The position numbers and the translations under genes are program-made. From Granulicella sp. S190 (GTDB lineage: Bacteria; Acidobacteriota; Terriglobia; Terriglobales; Acidobacteriaceae): a stretch of 64,000 nucleotides of DNA. Positions 35,673 to 42,414 of the stretch are shown in pieces. Under the pieces are notes generated by a model. The model saw nothing but the letters and a program-made list of their open reading frames with translations, did no database searches and was not told the DNA's origin. The stretch is taken from the NCBI RefSeq assembly GCF_009766095.1, contig NZ_LMUD01000016.1, forward strand, positions 47,117 to 111,116. The letters are read 5' to 3'. How positions within the stretch are numbered: the stretch's first letter is position 1; each line of letters opens with the position of its first letter.

Positions 35673-36584
35673 CTATCGTGTCACTGGCAGACCGTTCAAC
35701 ACCGCTTCAATCGCCTCCGCCACTCCATCCTCGTCATGCCGCCGGCCCAATATCCACCCTCTCGCCGCCCTCTCCGCCTTCAAATCCTCCGGCGCATTCC
35801 CCATCAGCACTGCCTGCCCCGCAACCTCAAGCATCGAAACGTCGTTCCAGTTGTCCCCAATCGCCACAATCTCCTCCGCCCCCACCCCAAGGGTCTCCGC
35901 CAGCCGCAGCAGCGCCGAACCCTTGCTGCACCCCGCCGGCAAAATGTCCACAATACTTAAATCCCGCTCCGGATACTCCGTCCGATGCAACGAAACCTTC
36001 GCGCTCTCCACAGCTGCCACCCCCACAGCCGACACCCCCGAATGATCCAGCAGTAGCGCCTCCGCCCTCCGCATCCGCTCCACCGTCCCGCACAGCATCA
36101 TCTGGATCGGCGCTTCACCCTCCAGCGCTCTCTCAATTGGCACCACCCTCTCGATATATGGCTCATTCGCCGTCATCCACCTGCCAATGCTCGCGTGCAG
36201 CTCCTCCAGGTGCTCCACCACCAACGCCCCGCGCACATCCTCCCCGTCCGTCCCCACCTTGTCGAACGTCACCACCAGCGCGTTGCGAAACTCCTCCAGA
36301 TGCCCACACAACCACCGCGCTGTCTCCACCGGCAGCAACGTCCTCTCCAGCAGCTTCGCCCCAATCGTCCTTGTCACAGTTCCATTCGAGCTGATCAGCG
36401 CATCCTCCTCCCGCAGACCCAGCCCGCGCAGCACCCTCATCGCGTAGCAATGTCGCCGCCCGGTAGCGACCACCACCCGCACCCCGGCCTGCTCTGCCGC
36501 CTTCATCGCGGCAAGGTTCCGTACGCTCACCTGCCCATCAGGCCCCACCAGCGTCCCATCCATATCCACCGCGATTAAACGCAT
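35673..36584 (-). CDS. Cof-type HAD family hydrolase
   Basis: A 303-residue HAD phosphatase with a C2 cap. Motif I is DMDGTLVG (residues 7-14, nucleophile and acid Asp), motif II is VATGRRH, the conserved Lys precedes SALLRLAETLGV, and motif IV is GDNWNDVSMLE. Family members dephosphorylate sugar phosphates, flavin precursors or pyridoxal phosphate; the substrate cannot be read from the sequence. ATG 36584 has AGGTAGGA immediately upstream; the in-frame extension to 36680 does not resemble the family. Confidence 0.9.
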   Translation of the reverse strand: MRLIAVDMDGTLVGPDGQVSVRNLAAMKAAEQAGVRVVVATGRRHCYAMRVLRGLGLREEDALISSNGTVTRTIGAKLLERTLLPVETARWLCGHLEEFRNALVVTFDKVGTDGEDVRGALVVEHLEELHASIGRWMTANEPYIERVVPIERALEGEAPIQMMLCGTVERMRRAEALLLDHSGVSAVGVAAVESAKVSLHRTEYPERDLSIVDILPAGCSKGSALLRLAETLGVGAEEIVAIGDNWNDVSMLEVAGQAVLMGNAPEDLKAERAARGWILGRRHDEDGVAEAIEAVLNGLPVTR

Positions 36585-36729
36585 TCCTACCTCAATCTCT
36601 CTGCATATTCTCTCATCCGCACTGCATAAATATTCATAACCCAAGCTATGTCTTACATTTACGGGAAATTTACTCGACATTCACCCTGGCCGGAGGCAGA
36701 CTAACAGCAGGCACCACAAAGGCTTGTTT

Positions 36730-37083
36730 ATGTTTCACAAAAATCTACTAACCTCCTTCGGAGGAGTTCTACCGCAGCAACCCTCAGATTCTTCTCCCCA
36801 GCCCATCCATCGCATCACGCTGGTTCCTCCCGGAGGCGAAGCTCCGCCTCAAAAGAAGACATCCCCACTCTTCGACCTGCTCGCCGCCGCTGCTCCACGC
36901 TGCTCGTCCTTCTTTGCGGAGGCGGCGGTCCTGGTCCTGGTCCTGACCCTGCTCGACAGGTTCATGCTCAAAGGACGCATGGAGCTCAACTGGGTGGTCA
37001 GCGCCTTCAGCATCAGCCTCACCCTCCTGGCCGCCAGCATCGCAACGGACTTCTCCGTTCGCCGCTGGCTCCAGCGCCACTAG
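36730..37083 (+). CDS. Small hypothetical membrane protein
   Basis: A 117-residue protein with a Pro/Gln-rich N-terminal third and two hydrophobic segments (EAAVLVLVLTLLDRFML; VVSAFSISLTLLAASIATDF) ending in a basic tail. No family was recognised. ATG 36730 is preferred over a TTG two codons earlier. It is flanked by the divergent HAD gene and by thrC. A stem-loop follows the stop at 37108. The codon choice is C-rich like other plus-strand genes here, which supports coding. Confidence 0.55.
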   Translation: MFHKNLLTSFGGVLPQQPSDSSPQPIHRITLVPPGGEAPPQKKTSPLFDLLAAAAPRCSSFFAEAAVLVLVLTLLDRFMLKGRMELNWVVSAFSISLTLLAASIATDFSVRRWLQRH

Positions 37084-37107
37084 CAGCCACGAGCACCATC
37101 TTAATGA

Positions 37108-37134
37108 GGTTGTTTTCCAAAGTGGGAAACAACC
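37108..37134 (+). other. Stem-loop after the small membrane protein gene
   Basis: GGTTGTTTTCC pairs with GGGAAACAACC around AAAGT (one wobble). There is no clear U-tract. It lies 25 bases after the stop and about 75 bases before the thrC start, so it could terminate transcription or mark the thrC leader. Confidence 0.45.
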
Positions 37135-37208
37135 CTCACATCGCCTCGTCGCACTTTTGCGCCGCTTAAGCAATCTCTTCGTAACCCAAATCCGTTAGCA
37201 TCTAATAT

Positions 37209-38465
37209 ATGGCCGTTATTACGTCGCTCGAATGTTCTCGATGTCATCACCACCTCTCTGCCGAAACTCCTCAAACCCTCTGCCCCCTCTGCGCCGGGTC
37301 TCTCTACGTCCGCTACGACATGGACAAGCTCAAGCACACCGCGAAGCGTGAAGACATCGCCGCCCGCGCTGCGGCATCTCCTTCAAGCCTCGGCATGTGG
37401 CGCTACGCCAGCGTCCTTCCTGACGTAACTCCCGTCACCCTCGGCGAAGGCTGGACGCCGATGCTCCACAGCAAGCGCTACCCCGGCCTCTACGTCAAAG
37501 AAGAAGGAGCCAACCCCACCGGCACCTTCAAAGCCCGCGGCCTCGGCCTCGCTGTTACCATGGCCAAACACTACGGCCTCCGTCACCTCGCCGTCCCCTC
37601 CGCAGGCAACGCCGCCGGAGCCCTCGCAGCCTACGCCGCTGCCGCCGATATCAAGGCCCACATCTTCATGCCTCAGGACGTCCCCTTCGCCAACTATCTC
37701 GAAGGCATCGTCTACGGCGCCGACGTCACCATGGTCGACGGCCTCATCTCCGACTGCGCCCGCATGGTTGGTGAAAACATCAAGGCCCAGCGCGACGCCA
37801 ACCTCCCCGCCAGCGAAGTCTGGTTCGACATCTCCACCCTCAAAGAGCCCTACCGCGTCGAAGGCAAAAAGACCATGGGCTACGAGCTCGTCGAGCAGCT
37901 CGGCTGGCAGTATCCCGACGCCGTCTTCTACCCCACGGGCGGCGGTGTAGGCCTCATCGGCATGTGGAAGGCCTTCGAAGAGATGGAGCAGCTAGGCTGG
38001 GTGACCGGCAAGCGCCCAAAGATGTACGCCCTTCAGGCCAGCGGCTGCGCCCCCGTAGCCAAGGCCTTCGAAGAGGGCAAGCCCGCCAGCGAATTCTTCC
38101 AGAACGCCGCCACCTTCGCCGCCGGCCTCCGCGTCCCCAAGCCCTACGGCGACGCCATCATTCTCGACATCGTCCGCCAATCCGGCGGCGCAGCCCTGGC
38201 CTTCTCCGATGAAGAGATCCTAGCCAGCATCCTCGACTGGGCCAAGCACGAGGGCATCTTCCTCTCCCCCGAAGGAGCCGCCGCTACCGCAGCCTACGAC
38301 GCTCTCATCGCCAACGGAGAACTCAAACCTACCGACAAGGTCGTCCTCTTCAACACCGGTGCAGGCCTCAAATACACCGACATGACCGCCGAAGCCATGC
38401 ACCTCAAGCGCCCCGGCAGCCTCCCCAAAAGCATGCCCGTAGGAGGCATCATCACCCCGCAATAA
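37209..38465 (+). CDS. thrC: Threonine synthase
   Basis: A 418-residue PLP enzyme converting O-phosphohomoserine to threonine. A zinc-ribbon-like N-terminus (Cys9, Cys12, Cys25, Cys28) precedes the catalytic domain, as in the archaeal/actinobacterial and plant-like ThrC group. The PLP lysine is Lys108 in NPTGTFKARGLG; PSAGNAAGALAAYAA and YPTGGGVGLIGM bind the cofactor. It uses semialdehyde-derived homoserine phosphate, linking it to asd and lysC upstream in the window. No clear ribosome-binding site is seen at ATG 37209. Confidence 0.94.
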   Translation: MAVITSLECSRCHHHLSAETPQTLCPLCAGSLYVRYDMDKLKHTAKREDIAARAAASPSSLGMWRYASVLPDVTPVTLGEGWTPMLHSKRYPGLYVKEEGANPTGTFKARGLGLAVTMAKHYGLRHLAVPSAGNAAGALAAYAAAADIKAHIFMPQDVPFANYLEGIVYGADVTMVDGLISDCARMVGENIKAQRDANLPASEVWFDISTLKEPYRVEGKKTMGYELVEQLGWQYPDAVFYPTGGGVGLIGMWKAFEEMEQLGWVTGKRPKMYALQASGCAPVAKAFEEGKPASEFFQNAATFAAGLRVPKPYGDAIILDIVRQSGGAALAFSDEEILASILDWAKHEGIFLSPEGAAATAAYDALIANGELKPTDKVVLFNTGAGLKYTDMTAEAMHLKRPGSLPKSMPVGGIITPQ

Positions 38466-38474
38466 AGCCCAACT

Positions 38475-38569
38475 CGACCAAAGGGAGGACCAGGCAGTTG
38501 GTCCTCCCAAACCGGTATAAAAGTCACGAAGTGATCGCTGCCCGCGCAGGGCGCCCGTCCGGCAGGACA
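38475..38569 (+). repeat. Triple-hairpin dispersed element, copy 4
   Basis: The left box CGACCAAAGGGAGG begins at 38475; its GGGAGGACCA (38483-38492) pairs with TGGTCCTCCC (38499-38508). The core runs 38514-38569: GTCAC-GAA-GTGAT (closing G.T wobble), GCCC-GCGCA-GGGC and GTCC-GGCA-GGAC. It lies between thrC and the STAS gene, 13 bases from the STAS stop codon. The left hairpin may terminate thrC. Confidence 0.8.
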
Positions 38570-38582
38570 CTATCTCTAGCCT

Positions 38583-38951
38583 TTACAAAGAACTCTCAGC
38601 CGCCTCAACACTGGGAAAGCTCTTCAGAATCGTCTGCACCTTCGTCATCTCCAGCAGCGATTCGATCCGCTCATTCACCCCCGCCAGCAGCAGCTTTCGT
38701 CCGTGGCTCTCTGCCGACACGTAGTAGTTCATCAGCAGCCCCAGCCCAGCCGAATCCATATACGGCGACTCGCTTAGATCGACGATCATCACCTGCGGCG
38801 TCTTGCTGCGAAACTCGTTCTGAAACCCAAACATCGTAGACAAAGTCAGCGGTCCAACGAGCTTTAGAATCGTCGTCCCTTCGCTCTTTCCATTCGTAAA
38901 ACCATGAGTCAAAAGTTGATCAAGCATAGCTGAAAGTGTAGGCAAGCCCAT
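38583..38951 (-). CDS. STAS-domain anti-anti-sigma factor-like protein
   Basis: A 122-residue single-domain STAS protein. TTILKLVGPLTLSTM and MIVDLSESPYMDSAGLGLLM match the SpoIIAA/RsbV fold; the Ser in DSAGLGLL is at the phosphorylation site of partner-switch anti-anti-sigma factors. No anti-sigma kinase is adjacent, so the partner is unknown. ATG 38951 has a G-rich stretch just upstream, but spacing is tight; an internal ATG at 38927 would still retain the domain. Confidence 0.85.
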   Translation of the reverse strand: MGLPTLSAMLDQLLTHGFTNGKSEGTTILKLVGPLTLSTMFGFQNEFRSKTPQVMIVDLSESPYMDSAGLGLLMNYYVSAESHGRKLLLAGVNERIESLLEMTKVQTILKSFPSVEAAESSL

Positions 38952-39253
38952 GCTCCCCGGAGATTACAAACATGTGAATCTTGCGCCTCGCAACCGCCGC
39001 ACCGGGAAGTAGAAATCCGCACTTCGTACACCCTTGCTCCTCCGCACAAACAGCCGCACTCCTCAGATAAGCGTTAGTCTCAAATAATTTGATTGACAAA
39101 CTAATCTTTCCTCCGTAACTTTCCCCAACAGATTGAAAGTTGTGAATTAAGGTTTAGAAAGTCCCTTGCTCTCCGTAGCAACTGAAACTCTCCAGGTCCG
39201 TTAGCGATCTCGATGGCCTCACCGTCAGAACCTGCTACTCCAAGGAGAATTTC
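38952..39253. other. Divergent intergenic promoter region
   Basis: 302 bases between the STAS gene (minus) and the GH18 gene (plus). AT-rich around 39078-39165 (for example TTTGATTGACAAACTAATC). No coding frame, structured element or repeat was seen; promoters for both genes are expected here, but I could not pin boxes with confidence. Confidence 0.35.
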
Positions 39254-40714
39254 ATGCACGCATTACCTTCCCGGCATCTCCTTCTGAACCCTCGCGATCC
39301 CGCGGACCACTCCACTCAACCCTCCAGACGAGCGTCATCCTCACGCTTCTTCTTCCTTCTCTTCGTCGCGCTCTTCGCGTCTCTCACATCTCTGCAAGCG
39401 CAAACGGTCTATGAATCGAATGCCAGCAGCAACGCATTAGAGGGCACAGCCGTGGCTGAAAGCTGTTCGGGATGTCTCAACGGTTTTCGCGTCGGCAATA
39501 TCGGCAACGGCAACGCCAACTATCTCCGCATCAAAAACATCAGCGTCCCCACCACTGGCACCTACACGGTCACGCTCTACTACACCGAAGGCACGGACGG
39601 CGGCGCTCGCTCCTTCACCATCCAGGTCAACGATGGAGCAGGTCCAACCCTCAACAACCTCACCGGCAGCAGTTGGACAGCGCCCGCAGCGCCCGTCACC
39701 TTCCAGGCTAACTTCACCGCCGGCAGCACTAACTCCATCGGATTCTTCAACGCCAGTGGCTCGGCTCCCGACGTCGACCACATCGTCGTAAGCGCCCCCT
39801 CTGGCGGCGGTACGCCCACCAAAATCGTCGCTCCCTACGTCAATATGGGAAATGGCTACCCCTACAACAATCTACCCGCCATGGCCTCAGCCGCAGGGCT
39901 GAAGTATGTAACCCTCGCGTTCATCATCGCCGACTACTCCGCCTGCGAAGCCGCCTGGGACGACTACAGCCCCATCACCTCGGACTCCACCTATGCGGGC
40001 TACCTCCAAACCCTGCGTAACGCCGGTGGCGATGGCATCATCTCCTTCGGCGGAGCAGCTGGCTACGAGCTCGCCGACAAGTGCACCACGCAAAGCAGCC
40101 TCCAGGCCCAGTATCAGGCGGTCATTACAAAGTACAACGCCACTCGCATCGACTTTGACATCGAGAACAACTACGCCGACACGATCGACAATGAAGCCAC
40201 GGTCGACCTGCGCAACAAGACCATCGCAGCCCTGCAGGCGGCCAATCCCGGCCTCATCGTCAGCTTCACCATTCCCGTCGATACCACTGGCCTCGACCCC
40301 AACGCCCTCTACGTCCTCACCAGCGCCCAAAAATACGGAGTCAAGCTCTCCACCGTCAACATCATGACGATGGACTACGACGACAGCTCCGAAGAGGAAG
40401 GAAGCATCGCCGTCAATTCGGCAACCGGCACCCTCGCACAGCTCAAGCAGATCGGTTCCAGCTCCACTCTCGGCATCACGTCGCAGGTTGGATATCAGGA
40501 CCCTAACCCCGATGGCTACGTCGAAATCTTCTCTCTCGCTGACGCTCAGAAAGTGGCCACATTCGCAAACAGTACCCCGAACGTCAGCCTGCTCTCATTC
40601 TGGGCGCTCGAGAGAGATCAAAAGTGCCCCAGCGGAGAGACCGGAAGTCAAAACCTCTGCAGCGGTGTCTCGCAAAGCTCCTACCAGTTCTCCAACATCT
40701 TTGAGCAGTTCTGA
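39254..40714 (+). CDS. Secreted GH18-like protein with N-terminal carbohydrate-binding module
   Basis: A 486-residue exported protein. A signal segment ends near residue 50 (LFASLTSLQAQ). Residues 50-175 resemble a CBM6/35-type beta-sandwich (TGTYTVTLYYTEGTDGG). Residues 190-480 form a GH18-like barrel: FGGAAGYELADKC and TRIDFDIENNY, where the chitinase DxxDxDxE becomes TxxDxDxE. The central Asp and catalytic Glu are kept, so hydrolase activity is possible. AAGGAG precedes the ATG by seven bases. Probably a chitin- or peptidoglycan-related enzyme, substrate unproven. Confidence 0.8.
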   Translation: MHALPSRHLLLNPRDPADHSTQPSRRASSSRFFFLLFVALFASLTSLQAQTVYESNASSNALEGTAVAESCSGCLNGFRVGNIGNGNANYLRIKNISVPTTGTYTVTLYYTEGTDGGARSFTIQVNDGAGPTLNNLTGSSWTAPAAPVTFQANFTAGSTNSIGFFNASGSAPDVDHIVVSAPSGGGTPTKIVAPYVNMGNGYPYNNLPAMASAAGLKYVTLAFIIADYSACEAAWDDYSPITSDSTYAGYLQTLRNAGGDGIISFGGAAGYELADKCTTQSSLQAQYQAVITKYNATRIDFDIENNYADTIDNEATVDLRNKTIAALQAANPGLIVSFTIPVDTTGLDPNALYVLTSAQKYGVKLSTVNIMTMDYDDSSEEEGSIAVNSATGTLAQLKQIGSSSTLGITSQVGYQDPNPDGYVEIFSLADAQKVATFANSTPNVSLLSFWALERDQKCPSGETGSQNLCSGVSQSSYQFSNIFEQF

Positions 40715-40749
40715 ATCCCGAAGCAGTTCGGAATTCCAGAACAGTTCTA
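40703..40749 (+). repeat. Imperfect ~18-bp tandem repeat at the GH18 gene end
   Basis: Three imperfect units, GAGCAGTTCTGA (40703), GAAGCAGTTCGGA (40720) and GAACAGTTCTA (40739), run from the last codons of the GH18 gene into the gap. The first contains the stop codon. Replication slippage could have altered the C-terminus. Confidence 0.5.
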
Positions 40750-40764
40750 AACCTAATAACCGGC

Positions 40765-40792
40765 GGAGTGAGCAAGCTCTTCTGCTCACTCC
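40765..40792 (+). terminator. Strong stem-loop after the GH18 gene
   Basis: GGAGTGAGCA (40765-40774) pairs perfectly with TGCTCACTCC (40783-40792) around eight bases and can extend by flanking CCGG pairing. It lacks a U-tract. Located between convergent genes, it probably serves as a terminator or 3'-end stabiliser for either. Confidence 0.6.
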
Positions 40793-40837
40793 CCGGTAGC
40801 CTTCACCGATTGAACGATCCAACGTAATCAACCCACA

Positions 40838-41818
40838 TCAAACAAGATCAATCACCACCTTGCCCAAAGCTCCGGACTCCACCAGGGCATGTGCTGCTCC
40901 GATCTCGGCCACGCCAAAGCGCTCTCTATTCATCAGCGGCCTCAATTTGCCTTCGTCAGCCAGCACCGCCGCCTGCCGAAGAATCTCCCCATGATGGGGC
41001 TGCCCTACGCCCGTCAGCAGAGGCATCAGCGTAAACACGCCAGAGTACGTCGCCCCACGAAACGAGAGCGGAGCCAGCGAGTGCGTACTCCATCCCAGGC
41101 AGCTCACCACGTGGCCCGTATATCGCTTCACCGCAACGAACGACGCATCGATCGTCGCACCGCCCACCGTGTCATACACCACGTCGAAGCCTTGCCCATC
41201 GGTATGCAGATCCACATACTGCTCCGTTGAAAGTCTGCGGTAATCGATCGGGGTCGCTCCGAACTCCTCCGCCACGCTTCGCTTCTCCGCAGACACCGTC
41301 GCGAAAACCTCCGCGCCATACGCCCTCGCAAGTTGCACCGCAACATGCCCTACTCCGCCCGCGCCCGCGTGAACCAGCACCTTCTGTCCCGCATGCACGC
41401 CGGCGCGATCCACAATCCCCTCCCAGGCAGTGATCGTAATCAACGGCAGAGCCGCAGCCTCGCGCATCGAGAGTGCCTTCGGCTTCAGCGCAAGCAGATC
41501 GGCGTTCCCCAGAACAAACTCCGCGAGCGTCCCCTGCAACCCGCCCACACCGCCAACCATCCCATACACCTCATCGCCTGGACGAAACGACGTCACGCCG
41601 TCGCCAATCTCCTCTACAACACCGGCCATATCCAGTCCCAGCACCGCAGGCAGCGGCTGCTTCGCATGGGGCGCCTTCCCCGCTCGGATCTTGGTATCCA
41701 GAGGATTCACCCCACTCGCATGGACTCGCACCAACACCTGACCCGACAAAGGAACAGGGCGGGGAAGATCGACCACCGAAAATTCTGCATCAGGACGTTC
41801 GACAACGTAGGCGCGCAT
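40838..41818 (-). CDS. NADPH:quinone oxidoreductase / zinc-independent alcohol dehydrogenase family
   Basis: A 326-residue MDR-family oxidoreductase. VRVHASGVNPLDTKIRAG is the N-terminal catalytic fold; GLDMAGVVEEIG and FRPGDEVYGM follow; VLVHAGAGGVGHVAVQLARAYGA is the NADPH Rossmann motif. The structural-zinc cysteine lobe is absent, as in QOR-type enzymes that reduce quinones or enones. AAAGGA precedes the ATG. A covarying-stem repeat lies about 110 bases upstream. Confidence 0.9.
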   Translation of the reverse strand: MRAYVVERPDAEFSVVDLPRPVPLSGQVLVRVHASGVNPLDTKIRAGKAPHAKQPLPAVLGLDMAGVVEEIGDGVTSFRPGDEVYGMVGGVGGLQGTLAEFVLGNADLLALKPKALSMREAAALPLITITAWEGIVDRAGVHAGQKVLVHAGAGGVGHVAVQLARAYGAEVFATVSAEKRSVAEEFGATPIDYRRLSTEQYVDLHTDGQGFDVVYDTVGGATIDASFVAVKRYTGHVVSCLGWSTHSLAPLSFRGATYSGVFTLMPLLTGVGQPHHGEILRQAAVLADEGKLRPLMNRERFGVAEIGAAHALVESGALGKVVIDLV

Positions 41819-41930
41819 ACCGATCCTTTCAAACTTTGAAAATCTCTAAGCAACTGCTAAAAGCTCATGCGCCGTTGAAATAAACTCCAGGCTCCATCGA
41901 AATCGCGTTTCATTACAGCCACAAAGAATC

Positions 41931-42000
41931 GTCATCTCGACCGACGTCGCGCGGTACTATCGCGCGACGTAGTGGAGAGACGCCCGTATCTGTCGTTGTC
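41931..42000 (+). repeat. Covarying-stem dispersed repeat, copy 4
   Basis: GTCATCTCGACCG, arm ACGTCGCGCG (41944-41953), loop GTACTAT, arm CGCGCGACGT (41961-41970; perfect 10-bp pairing), then AGTGGAGAGACGCCCG and TATCTGTCGTTGTC. The flanks match the other copies while the arms do not, and the loop is shorter. It is in the same orientation, upstream of a minus-strand gene. Confidence 0.75.
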
Positions 42001-42230
42001 TGTTCTTTCTTATTTGCAATGACTACTTCAAATATTTTTTGCTCAAGTTCTAAGCTCTCAGCCATGCAATGAGCGTAAAGGTTCGATTCCTCGCTACTCG
42101 AAAAAGTATTAACTTGCAGTCTTCGAAAAGCTGTCAATCCCCGAACACGCGATTCACCGCGTCAGTTCAGCAGATTCGCGTGGCGCATCAGTTTCCTGCA
42201 ACCAGCTATACTGGAGCCACACGTCAAAAG
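42001..42230. other. Non-coding stretch preceding an orphan terminator
   Basis: Together with the flanks this fills the 596-base gap 41819-42414 between divergent genes. No convincing open frame is present. A TATACT hexamer at 42207 could be a -10 box, without an obvious -35. A plus-strand terminator follows at 42231, so a small RNA may be encoded here (inference). Confidence 0.3.
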
Positions 42231-42260
42231 ACCCCGGGCTAAACCGGGGTTTCCGTTTTT
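42231..42260 (+). terminator. Orphan intrinsic terminator upstream of the MATE gene
   Basis: ACCCCGG (42231-42237) pairs with CCGGGGT (42244-42250) around GCTAAA, followed by TTCCGTTTTT. No annotated plus-strand gene precedes it: the neighbour on the left is on the minus strand. It might end an unannotated small RNA or insulate the MATE gene. Confidence 0.65.
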
Positions 42261-42385
42261 AGGTCCTGTAAACTGTACAAAACAAGTATTTTAGGCCTAA
42301 ACCATCTGTAATGAATATTTTGCAGACGGGGGCCACCTCTATCTCTAAGAAAGCGGATAACTTCCGTACAAGATACCCCATAGAA

Positions 42386-42401
42386 GGGAGGGGGGAGGGG
42401 G
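42386..42401 (+). promoter_or_regulatory. G-run tract before the MATE start codon
   Basis: GGGAGGGGGGAGGGGG ends 13 bases before the ATG at 42415. It contains several overlapping Shine-Dalgarno-like GGAGG motifs and could form a two- or three-layer G-quadruplex in DNA or mRNA. It may set translation of the efflux gene. Confidence 0.4.
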
Positions 42402-42414
42402 TACCGCAAAATCT

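Noticed and set aside
36600..36729. Possible riboswitch leader before the small membrane gene
   Set aside because: No conserved box of known riboswitch classes and no clear stem system could be found.
42083..42110. tRNA T-arm-like sequence GGTTCGATTCC upstream of the MATE gene
   Set aside because: Only three stem pairs form, no acceptor, anticodon or D arm can be built around it, and no CCA-type 3' end follows.
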